Notes: generated by a model not told the origin, from the letters alone. A stretch of 64,000 nt of DNA from Betaproteobacteria bacterium (GCA_019136545.1 JAGVUA010000151.1:20134-84133); one strand, 5' to 3'. Shown: positions 26,429 to 35,451, counted from the stretch's first letter. Program-made: numbers and translations.

Positions 26429-28468
26429 ATGCCGACGATCGCCACGATTCCCCTGCAAGGTCCGCTGTTGCGCGGATCGCGACGCCCCCGGGTAGCCTTG
26501 GTCGGCCGCCGCCGGACCGGCAAAAGCAGCATTTTCCAGGCCGCCTCGAGCCCCGCCGTCCATCATGAGCGCCTCGCCGGCGTGGGCGGCGCTTACCAGG
26601 AGTGCCTGGTCGACGTCGGCCTCGACCAGATTTCGCTGGTCGACCTGCCCGACATCGAAACCCTGCATCACCTGCGCGAACACGACCGGGTCGTGCTGAT
26701 GTACCTGCTGTGGGGCGACCGCTGGCCGGCAATCGCCCGTCACGAGTCGGAACAGCCGTCCGCCGCCTTCCCGGCGCCCGACGTGCTGATCCAGGTGGCG
26801 GATGCCACCATGCTCGAGCGCGACCTTGAACTCGCGATGGAACTTTCCCTGCTGGGCCGGCCGATGGTGATCGCCCTCAACCGCATGGACGAAGCGCGCG
26901 CAAAAGGCATTTTCATCAACATCCGGGCGCTGAGCGAAAAACTGGGCGTACCGGTGGTGCCCACGGTTGCCCACATGGGCAAGGGCATCCGGCCGCTGTT
27001 CGACGCCGCCGTCCAGGCCGCCCGCCAGCGCACCTGCCCGCTGCCGCAACCGCCCAGCCCGCATCTGGTCGCCAGCCTGCGGCGCTTGAACGAAATCACC
27101 GTCCGCCCGGAAATCGCCGAGGCGTTCCGGGTACCCCATCCGCTGCTGCTGTGCCAGCTGGCGGAAAACGACGACTACTTCCTGCACGAGCTGGGCAGCC
27201 ATTTTCCCGATTTGCTGCCGGCGGTGGCGGCCGCGCGCACGGCCGCGGAAGCGCAGTTGCCGCGCCCGCTGTCGGACGAATTGCACGCCGACCGCCATCA
27301 TCGCGCCGCCGTTCTGCTCGAAAGCGTCAGCAGCCCGACCGGGCCGACCGAAGCGGGCTGGAAGCGCTGGCTCGACGAACTGTTCCTGCACCCGCGCTGG
27401 GGCCTGCTCGGCAGCCTGGCGGTGTTCGCCCTGGTGCTGTTCTTCACCTTCGAGGTCAGCGCTTTCCTCGACGGCCTGACTTCGGCCCGCCTGGTCGAGT
27501 GGAGTCAGTCGTGGCAACCCGCCTCGACCGCCGGCATCGTCGCCCACGCCGTCGTCGATGGCCTGATCGGCCTCGTCGGCATCGTCGTGCCTTACATGAT
27601 CCCGCTGGTCGTCCTGCTGGTCGCGCTCGAACAGGCCGGCATCATGCATCGGGTCGCTTTCGTGGTCGATCGCGGCTTCCACCACATCGGCCTGCACGGC
27701 GGCATCGCCGTCCCTTTCCTGATCGGCCTGGGCTGCAATGTGCCAGCCATCTCCGCCGCCGCGGCCACCGCCAGCGGCCGCGACCGCGTGATCGCGGCGC
27801 TGCTGATCACTTTCGTGCCCTGCTCGGCGCGCTCGGCCATTATCCTGGCGCTGGGCGGCAAGTACCTTGGCGGCTTCGGCGTCTTCGCCATCTTCATGTT
27901 GACGCTGGTAGTCATCGCCCTCCTCGGCAAGATCCTCGCCAGCCGCTACGCCGAAGCCGCCCCCGGCATGATCCAGGAAATCCCCCCCTACGCGGTGCCT
28001 TCCTGGCGGGCGATCTGGCGCGACACCTGGGCGCGCACCAGCGATATCGTCACCATCGTCACGCCGCTGCTGGTGGTCGGCAGCGTCGTGCTGGCGCTGC
28101 TCCAGCACTGGGGCGCCGATGCCTTCATCAACGCCGCCCTCGCGCCCATCACCAGTTGGTGGCTCGGCCTGCCGGTCGTGCTCGGCGTGCCTATCCTGTT
28201 CGGCGTATTGCGCAAGGAGCTTTCGCTGCTGATGATCTACCAGGCGCTGGGCAGCCAGGAGATCGGAACCATGCTCGACTGGGTGCAAATCGTCACTTTT
28301 CTGATCTTCCTCACCTTCTACGTTCCCTGCGTCTCGACCTTCGCCGTCATGCTGCGCGTTCTGGGCCGCCGCGAGGCCTTCTTTTCGGTCGCCCTGTCGG
28401 TGGGCGTGGCGCTGGCCATGGCCGGCGTCATCCGCTTGCTGCTGTCGATACTCGATCTGCTCGGCTGA
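26429..28468 (+). CDS. Divergent FeoB-family ferrous iron transporter
   Basis: This protein has 679 residues: an N-terminal G-domain (~18-200) followed by FeoB membrane helices (~320-670). Gate motifs are present: GLGCNVPAISAAAA and TFVPCSARSAIILALGG. The GTPase signatures are atypical. G1 is GRRRTGKSS rather than GNPNxGKS, the G3 region is DLPD where DLPG is usual, and G4 is NRMD. No feoA or feoC lies nearby. It is probably an Fe(II) transporter or a relative for another divalent metal. Its 3' end overlaps the GIY-YIG gene on the other strand by 151 bases, and one dispersed-repeat copy lies inside (WSQSWQPA). Confidence 0.85.
   Translation: MPTIATIPLQGPLLRGSRRPRVALVGRRRTGKSSIFQAASSPAVHHERLAGVGGAYQECLVDVGLDQISLVDLPDIETLHHLREHDRVVLMYLLWGDRWPAIARHESEQPSAAFPAPDVLIQVADATMLERDLELAMELSLLGRPMVIALNRMDEARAKGIFINIRALSEKLGVPVVPTVAHMGKGIRPLFDAAVQAARQRTCPLPQPPSPHLVASLRRLNEITVRPEIAEAFRVPHPLLLCQLAENDDYFLHELGSHFPDLLPAVAAARTAAEAQLPRPLSDELHADRHHRAAVLLESVSSPTGPTEAGWKRWLDELFLHPRWGLLGSLAVFALVLFFTFEVSAFLDGLTSARLVEWSQSWQPASTAGIVAHAVVDGLIGLVGIVVPYMIPLVVLLVALEQAGIMHRVAFVVDRGFHHIGLHGGIAVPFLIGLGCNVPAISAAAATASGRDRVIAALLITFVPCSARSAIILALGGKYLGGFGVFAIFMLTLVVIALLGKILASRYAEAAPGMIQEIPPYAVPSWRAIWRDTWARTSDIVTIVTPLLVVGSVVLALLQHWGADAFINAALAPITSWWLGLPVVLGVPILFGVLRKELSLLMIYQALGSQEIGTMLDWVQIVTFLIFLTFYVPCVSTFAVMLRVLGRREAFFSVALSVGVALAMAGVIRLLLSILDLLG
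27501..27523 (+). repeat. Dispersed element, copy 5
   Basis: GGAGTCAGTCGTGGCAAC followed by CCGCC, inside feoB, read as WSQSWQPA. It is a weaker match in its first base and its tail. Confidence 0.5.
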
Positions 28469-28908
28469 GCCGTACCCGCCGGACCGGCGGCGGTCCGCCG
28501 CGACTGACTTTCGTCGCCCAGGTAGCGCAAGTGGCTGCCGCAACCCATGCGGCAGTCCGACGCCCCGAACCCGGCGACCAGCACCCGGCCGCCGGCGCAT
28601 CGGTTAAGGACGCACTCCGCCAGCCGGGAACGCCGCACGCCGACCACCTCGACGCCGGGCGCCGACAGCAGCCAGTCGATGTGCCAATGCATCGCCTTGT
28701 CGCGGCGCAAATGCCGGGCAATACGCGCTTCGAGATTGCGCCGGGCGCTGCCGGTGTAGACGTAGCGCCCGGCCGGAAAGCTGAATTCCCCCAGGCGGCC
28801 GATCCGGACGCGCACGGCGCGCGCGACCCGCAGCGTCAATTGATAGGTGCCCGGGTTTTCCCGCTTAACCCGGGGCGCGATTTCGATTATATTGGCAACC
28901 GGATTCAC
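28318..28908 (-). CDS. GIY-YIG/DUF123-family protein with extended C-terminus
   Basis: This protein has 196 residues. The first ~130 match the short DUF123 (GIY-YIG-like nuclease) family: GTYQLTLRVARAVRVRIGRLGEFSFPAGRYVYTGSARRNLEARIARHLRRDKAMHWHIDWLL and CRMGCGSHL. Family members usually end soon after the HL motif. Here the frame continues ~60 residues of Ser/Arg/Thr-rich sequence, beginning exactly at a dispersed-repeat copy (ESQSRRTAA) and running antisense into the feoB 3' end. The extension may be spurious coding produced when the repeat removed the native stop. The cellular role of DUF123 proteins is unsettled. Confidence 0.7.
   Translation of the reverse strand: MNPVANIIEIAPRVKRENPGTYQLTLRVARAVRVRIGRLGEFSFPAGRYVYTGSARRNLEARIARHLRRDKAMHWHIDWLLSAPGVEVVGVRRSRLAECVLNRCAGGRVLVAGFGASDCRMGCGSHLRYLGDESQSRRTAAGPAGTAQPSRSSIDSSKRMTPAMASATPTDRATEKKASRRPRTRSMTAKVETQGT
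28488..28512 (-). repeat. Dispersed element, copy 6
   Basis: The minus strand reads GAAAGTCAGTCGCGGCG followed by GACCGCCG. It lies just past the feoB stop (plus strand) and at the point where the GIY-YIG protein departs from its family length. Confidence 0.65.
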
Positions 28909-28930
28909 AAATTACCCAAACAGACGACTG

Positions 28931-29335
28931 ATGAGCAGCAAAACCCAATCCAAGCAGTTATCGCTCGAGACCGATTTATTTGTGCGCCCGGATGCTACTG
29001 AACAGGCCAAGCCCGACCAGCCGAAGCGCCCCAAGCCGGGCAAACGAGCGCCGGCCAAGAAAGCCCCCGCTCTTCCGGAATCGCAACAGCCTTTTCTGCC
29101 GGGCCTGTCGCGGCGCGGGCGGCCCCGTTTGCCGAACCCCATTCCGCCCACGGTCCGGGCAAGCGAAAGCCGGCGCCGAAGAACCGAAGCGGGCGCCAAG
29201 CGCGTCGAACTGGTGCTGGACCGGAGCGTCGCCGACCAACTCGACGCCTTGGTCGAGCACTTCAGGGTCTCGCGCGTGGAAGTCATCGCCAGGCTGATCT
29301 CGAAAGCGGCTGGCAAGCTCGTCGCCAAGAAATAG
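28931..29335 (+). CDS. Small basic protein with RHH-like C-terminus (YbfE-like)
   Basis: This protein has 134 residues. The N-terminal ~85 are Lys/Pro/Arg-rich and probably disordered. The C-terminal KRVELVLDRSVADQLDALVEHFRVSRVEVIARLI resembles a ribbon-helix-helix DNA-binding motif. The order GRPRLPNP...KRVEL...L resembles E. coli YbfE (LexA-regulated protein), though only weakly. The start at 28931 (MSSKTQSK) is chosen over upstream in-frame codons because it begins a plausible N-terminus 22 bases from the divergent GIY-YIG start. Function unknown; nucleic-acid binding is likely. Confidence 0.6.
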   Translation: MSSKTQSKQLSLETDLFVRPDATEQAKPDQPKRPKPGKRAPAKKAPALPESQQPFLPGLSRRGRPRLPNPIPPTVRASESRRRRTEAGAKRVELVLDRSVADQLDALVEHFRVSRVEVIARLISKAAGKLVAKK

Positions 29336-29421
29336 CGCCGGCTGCCCAGGAAGCCGAGGCGCGACGCGCCACCGGAAGCGCCACGACGGCCACCCGCGAC
29401 GCGGCGGCGTCGGGCGCCGAG

Positions 29422-29853
29422 CTAACCCAACTTCCGATATACCTGCGCAAATCGGGATTGGTCGGCAATGCCGAAGTCTCCGGGCGCATACTGCAGCAGC
29501 CAATCCCCCGCATTGCCGCGCAGGGTATCGCCGCCCGCCGATCGGGCCGCGGCAAATGGCTCATCGATCCGCTTGGCGAGCACCGGTATCGGCTTGGCCG
29601 CATAGCGGCCGTCTTCGCCATTCCGGGTGGGCGGCACCGCTTCGTACTTCAGGTCAAAGCGCTGGCGCGACACGCTCCAGCGGCTACCCGTCAACCCGGT
29701 AACCAGGGCATCGCCGACCCGGTATCGATTCGGGCCTTCCAGACTGAGCAATTCGCCGTCCTGGCGAGCGAACGCCACGGTCACGACTTCCGCCTTGACG
29801 TAACTGGCCGCGGCAGGATCGGTCGTCAGGTCGATGTCTTTGAGTTCGAGCAT
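29422..29853 (-). CDS. PGDYG-domain protein
   Basis: This protein has 143 residues. Its C-terminal segment GDWLLQYAPGDFGIADQSRFAQVY matches the short PGDYG module found in small bacterial proteins of unknown function. A second copy-like stretch, LDLKYEAVPPTRNG, lies in the middle. It has no signal peptide, no cysteine pair and no membrane helix. It is flanked by unrelated genes with 86 and 127 bases of spacing, so it is probably transcribed alone. No catalytic motif is recognised. Confidence 0.6.
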   Translation of the reverse strand: MLELKDIDLTTDPAAASYVKAEVVTVAFARQDGELLSLEGPNRYRVGDALVTGLTGSRWSVSRQRFDLKYEAVPPTRNGEDGRYAAKPIPVLAKRIDEPFAAARSAGGDTLRGNAGDWLLQYAPGDFGIADQSRFAQVYRKLG

Positions 29854-29980
29854 GAGGTGTTTAACATTCGTAAGAGCAGACCTCGAAGGTCAAGCGCAAC
29901 TCCTTGCGCTTGCGCCGGATAGCCCCCAGCGCCTTCCCAGCCTGTCGTCAATATCGCAAAGAACCTGATTCCGATCAACC

Positions 29981-30187
29981 ATGAACACGATGAACAGACT
30001 TGCCGTCGTTCTGATGACGAGTATCGCGCTCGCCGGCTGTGCCAACTGGCAGCGCAATACTTACGAGAGTATCCGTCAACAGCAATCCGTGCAGAAACCT
30101 GCCGGGGACAAGCCCGCGACAAACCAGCCGGACTACGACACCTACCAGAAGGAGTTAAAGCAACTGCGGCCTGGCAGTGTCCAGTGA
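29981..30187 (+). CDS. Small putative lipoprotein
   Basis: This protein has 68 residues, with an N-terminal signal ending in a clear lipobox (SIALAGC, cysteine at residue 20). The short mature part is polar: WQRNTYESIRQQQ, then a Pro/Lys/Gln-rich tail. It should be exported and lipid-anchored to a membrane. No domain is recognised. A stem-loop with flanking A/T runs (30226-30258) follows and would end its transcript. Confidence 0.6.
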   Translation: MNTMNRLAVVLMTSIALAGCANWQRNTYESIRQQQSVQKPAGDKPATNQPDYDTYQKELKQLRPGSVQ

Positions 30188-30223
30188 CGGCCCCAGACCC
30201 AAGAACATGGGCAAGCAGCAATG

Positions 30224-30258
30224 AAAAAACCCGCAGGGTCAGTAACCGTGCGGGTTTT
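30224..30258. terminator. Bidirectional rho-independent terminator
   Basis: A 10-bp stem AAAACCCGCA/TGCGGGTTTT with a 13-base loop. On the minus strand it ends in six T's and would stop the tRNA-Asp transcript; on the plus strand four T's follow, serving the small lipoprotein gene. Confidence 0.75.
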
Positions 30259-30270
30259 CACTTTGATCGT

Positions 30271-30347
30271 TGGCGGAGTGGACGGGACTCGAACCCGCGA
30301 CCCCCGGCGTGACAGGCCGGTATTCTAACCAACTGAACTACCACTCC
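30271..30347 (-). tRNA. tRNA-Asp (GTC anticodon)
   Basis: This is a 77-nt cloverleaf on the minus strand beginning GGAGTGGTAGTTCAGTTGG. The anticodon loop CCTGTCACG gives GTC (Asp). The T-arm contains GGTTCGAACC, and the acceptor stem GGAGTGG/CCACTCC is followed by an encoded CCA. It has its own promoter at 30378-30405 and the terminator at 30224-30258. Confidence 0.97.
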
Positions 30348-30377
30348 AGTCCTGCCGTCAAACGACAGGAGGCGCGC

Positions 30378-30405
30378 ATTATATCGGCTTTCGTTGCCTG
30401 CGCAA
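30378..30405 (-). promoter_or_regulatory. Sigma-70 promoter of tRNA-Asp
   Basis: On the minus strand, TTGCGC (-35, 30400-30405), a 16-base spacer and TATAAT (-10, 30378-30383). The expected start lies about 24 bases before the mature tRNA. Confidence 0.65.
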
Positions 30406-30411
30406 GCGAAT

Positions 30412-31611
30412 TCAAACCCTTTCGAAAATGCCCGCTGCGCCCATGCCGGTGCCCACGCACATCGTCACCATGCCGTACTTGAGCTGCGGGTCGCGCCGGA
30501 AGGCGTGCGCCAGCGTGGCGGTGCGGATGGCGCCGGTGGCGCCCAGCGGATGGCCGAGCGCGATGGCGCCACCGAGCGGATTCACCTTGGCCGGATCGAG
30601 GCCGAGATCCTTGATCACCGCCAGCGACTGCGCGGCAAACGCCTCGTTCAGTTCGATCCAGTCCAATTGCGCCATCGACACACCGCCGCGTGCGCAGGCA
30701 AGCGGAATGGCTTCGATCGGGCCGATGCCCATGATCTCCGGCGGTACGCCCACCACGGCGTACGACACCAGGCGCGCCAGCGGCTCGACCTGGTAGCGCT
30801 TGACAGCGGCCTCGCTCATCAACAGCACGGCCGCCGCGCCGTCGGACATCTGCGAAGCGTTGCCGGCGGTCACCGAACCCTTGGCGGCGAACACCGGCTT
30901 CAGCTTGGCCAGCGATTCCACCGTGGTGCCGGGGCGCGGGCCTTCGTCGTTCTCGAACAGGCGTTCGCGGATGTTCACCTTGCCGCTGGCCAAGTCGGGC
31001 AGATGCTCGCGCACGTCGTAAGGCGAGATCTCGGCCTTGAACTGGCCACCGGCGATGGCGGCCAGGGCGCGGCGGTGCGATTCGGCGGCGAAGGCATCCT
31101 GCTGTTCGCGCGTCACCTGCCAGCGCGCGGCGACGTTTTCGGCGGTAATGCCCATGCCGAAGGCAATGGCGCGGTTCTCGTCGTTGAACAAGGCCGGGTT
31201 GGCCGCCAACTTGTTGCCCATCATCTGCGCCATGACGGTCATCGACTCGGTGCCGGCGCCGATGGCGACGTCGCACTCGCCCAGGCGGATGCGGTCGGCC
31301 GCCATCGTCACGGCATTCAGGCCCGAAGCGCAGAAGCGATTGACGGTGATGGCCGGCACGCTGTCGGGCAAACCGGCCAGCAGCGCGCCGATGCGCGCGA
31401 CGTTCATGCCCTGCTCGGCTTCCGGCATGGCGCAGCCGACCACCACGTCGCCGATTTCCCGGGCATCGAGGCCGGGCACGGCGGCGACGACCTGCTTCAG
31501 CACGTAGGCCAGCATGTCGTCCGGACGCACGTGATTGAAAGCACCCTTGCGCCGCGCCACCGGCGTGCGCGTGGCGGCGACGATGTAGGCATCCTGCACG
31601 ATCTTGCTCAT
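30412..31611 (-). CDS. Acetyl-CoA acyltransferase (thiolase)
   Basis: This thiolase of 399 residues cleaves 3-ketoacyl-CoA to acetyl-CoA and a shortened acyl-CoA. The active-site cysteine is in [11 protein letters not shown] (~C89), the catalytic His in [15 protein letters not shown], and the second Cys in [20 protein letters not shown] is also typical. The start at 31611 ([17 protein letters not shown]) is preceded by GAGGAG; a longer open frame upstream is not family-like. It follows the FadN-type gene by 23 bases, forming the classical beta-oxidation pair. Confidence 0.93.
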   Translation of the reverse strand: MSKIVQDAYIVAATRTPVARRKGAFNHVRPDDMLAYVLKQVVAAVPGLDAREIGDVVVGCAMPEAEQGMNVARIGALLAGLPDSVPAITVNRFCASGLNAVTMAADRIRLGECDVAIGAGTESMTVMAQMMGNKLAANPALFNDENRAIAFGMGITAENVAARWQVTREQQDAFAAESHRRALAAIAGGQFKAEISPYDVREHLPDLASGKVNIRERLFENDEGPRPGTTVESLAKLKPVFAAKGSVTAGNASQMSDGAAAVLLMSEAAVKRYQVEPLARLVSYAVVGVPPEIMGIGPIEAIPLACARGGVSMAQLDWIELNEAFAAQSLAVIKDLGLDPAKVNPLGGAIALGHPLGATGAIRTATLAHAFRRDPQLKYGMVTMCVGTGMGAAGIFERV

Positions 31612-31634
31612 ATCATTCTCCTCGTTCGGCCGCC

Positions 31635-34022
31635 TCAGTTGCGCAGGGGCTTGCCGGTTTCCAGCATGTGGGCGATGCGCGCCTGCGTTTCGGGCGTTTT
31701 CAGCAGCGCAACGAACTCGCGCCGCTCGATGTCGAGCAGCCATTGCTCGCTGACCAGCGAGCCGCTCTCGACCTCGCCGCCGCACAGCGCCACCGCCGCC
31801 GCCCGGGCGACGCGATAGTCGTGATCCGAAATCAGGTTGCCGGCGCGCATGTTCACCAGCGCCATCTCGCAATTGGCGATGCCGGTGCGTCCGGCCACCG
31901 GCAGGGCGTTCGGCCGCGCCGGCGGGGCGTAACCCGCTTCGGCCAGGGCGCGCGCCTGGCGGATGGCGACGTACAGCAGCTCATGCGGATTGAACAGGAT
32001 GGTGTCGGCGGCTTCCAGAAAGCCCATGGCTCGCGCTTCCAGCGCCGAGCCGGAGGTCTGGCCCTGGGCGATCAGCATGAAGGGATTCTGCAGGAAGGGG
32101 AAAGGCTCGCCATACGCGGCCTGCGCGGCCAAGGCGGCAGCCCGGCGGGCGAAATAGGTGCACCCGCCGCCGGCCGGAATCAGCCCCACGCCCGCTTCGA
32201 CGAGGCCGATGTAGGACTCGAAGGCGACGACGCGGCGCGTGGCGGCCACGGCGAACTCGCAACCGCCGCCCAAGGCCATGCCCTGCACGGCCGCCACCGT
32301 CGGCACGCCGGCATAGCGCAAGGCCATGGCCGCCTGCTGGAAGGCGGCGACGTAGCCGTCGAGCTCGTCGAAACGCCCCGCCGCCACCGCTTCGGCGACT
32401 TCCTTGAGATTGGCGCCGACCGCGAACGGCGCCTCGTGCCATATCACCAGGCCGGCGAAATCGCGCTCGGCCAGCGCCACGGCCTCCCTCAGGCCCAGGA
32501 TGACGTCGCGACCGAGCGCATGCATCTTGGTGGTGATGGACAGGATGGCGATACCCGGATCGACGTCGTCGCGCACCCAAACACGCACGCCCTCGTTCGC
32601 CCATACCTGGCGTCCCGCCACGGCTGACTCTCCGAGCAGACGGTCCGGCGCCAGCTGCCGCGCGTAGACCGGCAGCGCCGAGCGGGCGATGCGCCGGCCG
32701 GCACTGGCCGACCACGAACCGTCGGCGCCATGCACGCCGCCCATGTCGCCGACCTTGGCGACCCAATCCGGCAGCGGCACGCTGGCCATCGCCTGGCCGG
32801 CGGCGATGTCCTCGGCGACCATGGCGGCCACCTCGCGCCAACCGGCCGCCTGCCACAGCTCGAACGGACCGCGGCTCCAGCCGTAGCCCCAGCGCATTGC
32901 CAGATCGACGTCGCGCGCCGAATGGGCGATGTCCGCCAGATGCACCGCGCAGTAATGGAAAATGTCGCGATGCACGGCCCACAGCAGTTGCGCCTGCGGA
33001 TGGCTGGCGGCGCGCAACTGGCGCAGGCGTTCGGCGGGATCCTTGATCTTGAGGATGGCATCGACCTCGGGCGCCACCGTGCCGGCCGAATCGCGGTAAT
33101 CGCCCAGCTTGAGATCCAGCACCTTGGTCAGCTTGCCCTCGCGCCGATACACCCCGACGCCGACTTTCTGGCCGATCGCGCCCTTGGCGATCAGCGCCTG
33201 CGCCCAGGCCGGCACGCCGTAGTAGCGGTGCCACGGATCGTTCGGCAAGCCGTTCTTCATGGTGTTGATGACATGGCCCATGGTGTCCATGCCCACCACG
33301 TCGAGCAGCCGGAAAGTCGCCGATTTCGGCAGGCCGATGCGGGCGCCGGTCAAGGCATCCACCTCGTCGAACGCCAGGCCAAGCCGCTCGGTGTGGTGCG
33401 CCACCATCAGCAGCCAGGCCACGCCGACGCGATTGGCGACGAAGTTCGGCGTATCGAGCGCGCGGATGACGCCCTTGCCCAGGCGTTTGGTCAGCCAGGT
33501 CTCGAGCTGGTCGAGCATGGCCGCGTCCGAGGTGACGCAGGGAATGATCTCCACCAGCGCCATGTAGCGCGGCGGGTTGAAGAAGTGAATGCCGCAGAAA
33601 TTCGGCCGGTGCGCCGCCGGCATCGCCTCGGCCAGCTTGTTGATCGACAGGCCGGAAGTGTTGGAGGCGATGAGGGTGCCCGGTTTCACGTGCGGCGCGA
33701 TCTTGCGGTAGAGGTCTTCCTTCCACTCGAACTTCTCGGCGATCGCCTCGATCACCAGATCGCAGCCGGCCAGCTTGGCCAGGCCGTCGTTGTAATTCGC
33801 CGGCTCGATCAGGCCGGGACGGTCCGCCGCGCCGAACGGCGCCGGCTTGAGCTTCTTCAGGCCGTCGAGCGCCTTCCGGACGATGCCGTCGGGATTGCCT
33901 TCGGGCGCCGCCAGATCGAACAGCACCACCGGAATATCGGCGTTGGCGAGGTGGGCGGCAATCTGCGCCCCCATGACTCCCGCGCCCAGCACCGCCACTT
34001 TGCGGACAAACAATGTGCTCAC
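31635..34022 (-). CDS. 3-hydroxyacyl-CoA dehydrogenase/enoyl-CoA hydratase, FadN type
   Basis: This bifunctional beta-oxidation enzyme has 795 residues. The NAD-binding dehydrogenase comes first (KVAVLGAGVMGAQIAAHLANA at ~8-28; ASNTSGLSI; FCGIHFFNPPRYMALVEII). The crotonase domain comes last (~490-720; AVQGMALGGGCEFAVAATRRVVAFESYIGLVEAGVGLIPAGGG). This domain order is that of FadN and opposite to FadB/FadJ. It hydrates enoyl-CoA and oxidises 3-hydroxyacyl-CoA. It is co-directional with the thiolase (23-base gap), and moeA copy 2 lies 49 bases upstream. Confidence 0.92.
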   Translation of the reverse strand: MSTLFVRKVAVLGAGVMGAQIAAHLANADIPVVLFDLAAPEGNPDGIVRKALDGLKKLKPAPFGAADRPGLIEPANYNDGLAKLAGCDLVIEAIAEKFEWKEDLYRKIAPHVKPGTLIASNTSGLSINKLAEAMPAAHRPNFCGIHFFNPPRYMALVEIIPCVTSDAAMLDQLETWLTKRLGKGVIRALDTPNFVANRVGVAWLLMVAHHTERLGLAFDEVDALTGARIGLPKSATFRLLDVVGMDTMGHVINTMKNGLPNDPWHRYYGVPAWAQALIAKGAIGQKVGVGVYRREGKLTKVLDLKLGDYRDSAGTVAPEVDAILKIKDPAERLRQLRAASHPQAQLLWAVHRDIFHYCAVHLADIAHSARDVDLAMRWGYGWSRGPFELWQAAGWREVAAMVAEDIAAGQAMASVPLPDWVAKVGDMGGVHGADGSWSASAGRRIARSALPVYARQLAPDRLLGESAVAGRQVWANEGVRVWVRDDVDPGIAILSITTKMHALGRDVILGLREAVALAERDFAGLVIWHEAPFAVGANLKEVAEAVAAGRFDELDGYVAAFQQAAMALRYAGVPTVAAVQGMALGGGCEFAVAATRRVVAFESYIGLVEAGVGLIPAGGGCTYFARRAAALAAQAAYGEPFPFLQNPFMLIAQGQTSGSALEARAMGFLEAADTILFNPHELLYVAIRQARALAEAGYAPPARPNALPVAGRTGIANCEMALVNMRAGNLISDHDYRVARAAAVALCGGEVESGSLVSEQWLLDIERREFVALLKTPETQARIAHMLETGKPLRN

Positions 34023-34071
34023 TTCACACCCCCTTCAATAAGCGCCGAATCTGCATCGGTCGCCGGCCGGA

Positions 34072-35349
34072 TCAAACCAGGCCGTTCATCAACTGGACCA
34101 TCACCGTGTCGCCGGCACTGACTTTGTCGCGCGCCGGTTCGAGCACGATCAGACAGTCCGCCTTCGCCATCGAACTCAACACGCCCGAGCCCTGGGCGCC
34201 GGTCGGCCGCACGCACCATTCGCCGTGCTCCTGGAACAGGATGCCGCGCTGGAATTCGGTGCGACCCCGGCCCTTCTTCATCGCCTCGACGCAGCGCGCC
34301 GGGAAAAGCGGAAACTCGGGCACCGGATCGATGCCCATCAGCTTGAGCAGCGCCGGCCGCACGAACTGGTAGAACGTGATCATCACCGCCACCGGATTGC
34401 CGGGCAGGCCGAACAGCCAAGTGCCGGCACCACCTGCACCATCCGAGCGGATGCGGCCGAAAGCCATCGGTCGGCCCGGCTTCATGGCGATTTTCCAGAA
34501 CGCCACCTCGCCGAGCTTGGCCATCATCTGCTTGATGAAATCCGCCTCGCCCACCGACACGCCGCCGCTGGTGATCACCGCGTCGGCGCAGGCCGAGGCC
34601 TCCTTGAAAGCCAGCTCCAGGGCATCGGGCCGGTCCTTGACCACGCCCATGTCGATCACCTCGCAGCCCAGCCGCGTCAGCATGCCCCAGAGCGTATAGC
34701 GGTTGCTGTCATACACCGCCCCCGGCGACAGCGGCGTGCCGATCGAGCAGAGTTCGTCGCCGGTGGAAAAGATCGCCACGCGCACCCGGCGGCGCACCGA
34801 CACTTCGGCGACGCCCAGCGATGCGATGATGCCGATCTCGGCCGGACGCAGCAGCGTGCCGGCATGGATGGCCGCCTCGCCCGCCTTGAGGTCCTCGCCG
34901 GCGCGGCGCAGGTTCTGCTCGGCGCGCTGCCCCGGCGGCACGATCACCTCGTCGCCCTCGGCGCGCGCCACTTCCTGGATCACCACGCAGTCGGCGCCGG
35001 CCGGCAGCACGGCGCCGGTCATGATGCGCAGCGCCTCGCCACGGCCGAGCTTGCCGTCGAAAGCCCGGCCGGCCAAGGCCGTGCCGACGTTCTTCAACCG
35101 CGTCTCGCCCGCCGTCGCCAGATCGGCATGGCGCACCGCCCAGCCGTCCATGGCCGAGTTGTCGTGGGCCGGCACATCGACCGGCGAAACGACATCCTCC
35201 GCCAGCACGCGCCCGAGCGCCTGGCGCACGAACACGCGCTCGTGTACGCGCACCGGCGCCATCATGTCCAGCACCACGCGCCGAGCGCGATCCACCGACA
35301 GCGAATTGGGGTCGTAGTCGTCCAGGCAGGAAAAGTTCAGCGAAGTCAT
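34072..35349 (-). CDS. moeA: Molybdopterin molybdenumtransferase MoeA (copy 2)
   Basis: This is a second MoeA paralog of 425 residues. Motifs are DNSAMDGWAVRHAD, IMTGAVLPAGADCVVIQE, STGDEL, SGGVSVGEADFIKQ, KPGRPMAFG and GLPGNPVAVMITF. It has a longer N-terminus (MTSLNFSCLDDYDPNSLSV) and an insertion near RSDGAGGAGTW compared with copy 1 at 1756-2955. Paralogs of this type may serve particular molybdo- or tungsto-enzymes, but that cannot be read from sequence. It is divergent from the terB-ravA-viaA genes (151 bases between) and lies upstream of fadN. One dispersed-repeat copy encodes KVSAGDT near its C-terminus. Confidence 0.93.
   Translation of the reverse strand: MTSLNFSCLDDYDPNSLSVDRARRVVLDMMAPVRVHERVFVRQALGRVLAEDVVSPVDVPAHDNSAMDGWAVRHADLATAGETRLKNVGTALAGRAFDGKLGRGEALRIMTGAVLPAGADCVVIQEVARAEGDEVIVPPGQRAEQNLRRAGEDLKAGEAAIHAGTLLRPAEIGIIASLGVAEVSVRRRVRVAIFSTGDELCSIGTPLSPGAVYDSNRYTLWGMLTRLGCEVIDMGVVKDRPDALELAFKEASACADAVITSGGVSVGEADFIKQMMAKLGEVAFWKIAMKPGRPMAFGRIRSDGAGGAGTWLFGLPGNPVAVMITFYQFVRPALLKLMGIDPVPEFPLFPARCVEAMKKGRGRTEFQRGILFQEHGEWCVRPTGAQGSGVLSSMAKADCLIVLEPARDKVSAGDTVMVQLMNGLV
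34105..34128 (-). repeat. Dispersed element, copy 7
   Basis: The minus strand reads ACAAAGTCAGTGCCGGCG followed by ACACG. Inside moeA copy 2, it is read as KVSAGDT. Confidence 0.5.
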
Positions 35350-35451
35350 CGCGACACCGTGGCATGGGTTGGATAGCGCATTTTAAAGCTCATTTCATAA
35401 ATGGCGATGCGATAAGGTCTCGCGCGGGAAGCGGCGCGCCGGCAGCGCGAC

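Noticed and set aside
24353-28600. 1415-codon minus-strand open frame
   Set aside because: It is antisense to the GGDEF/EAL and feoB genes, both with intact motifs. Its composition (His/Gln/Arg-rich, no domains) is that of a GC-rich shadow frame.
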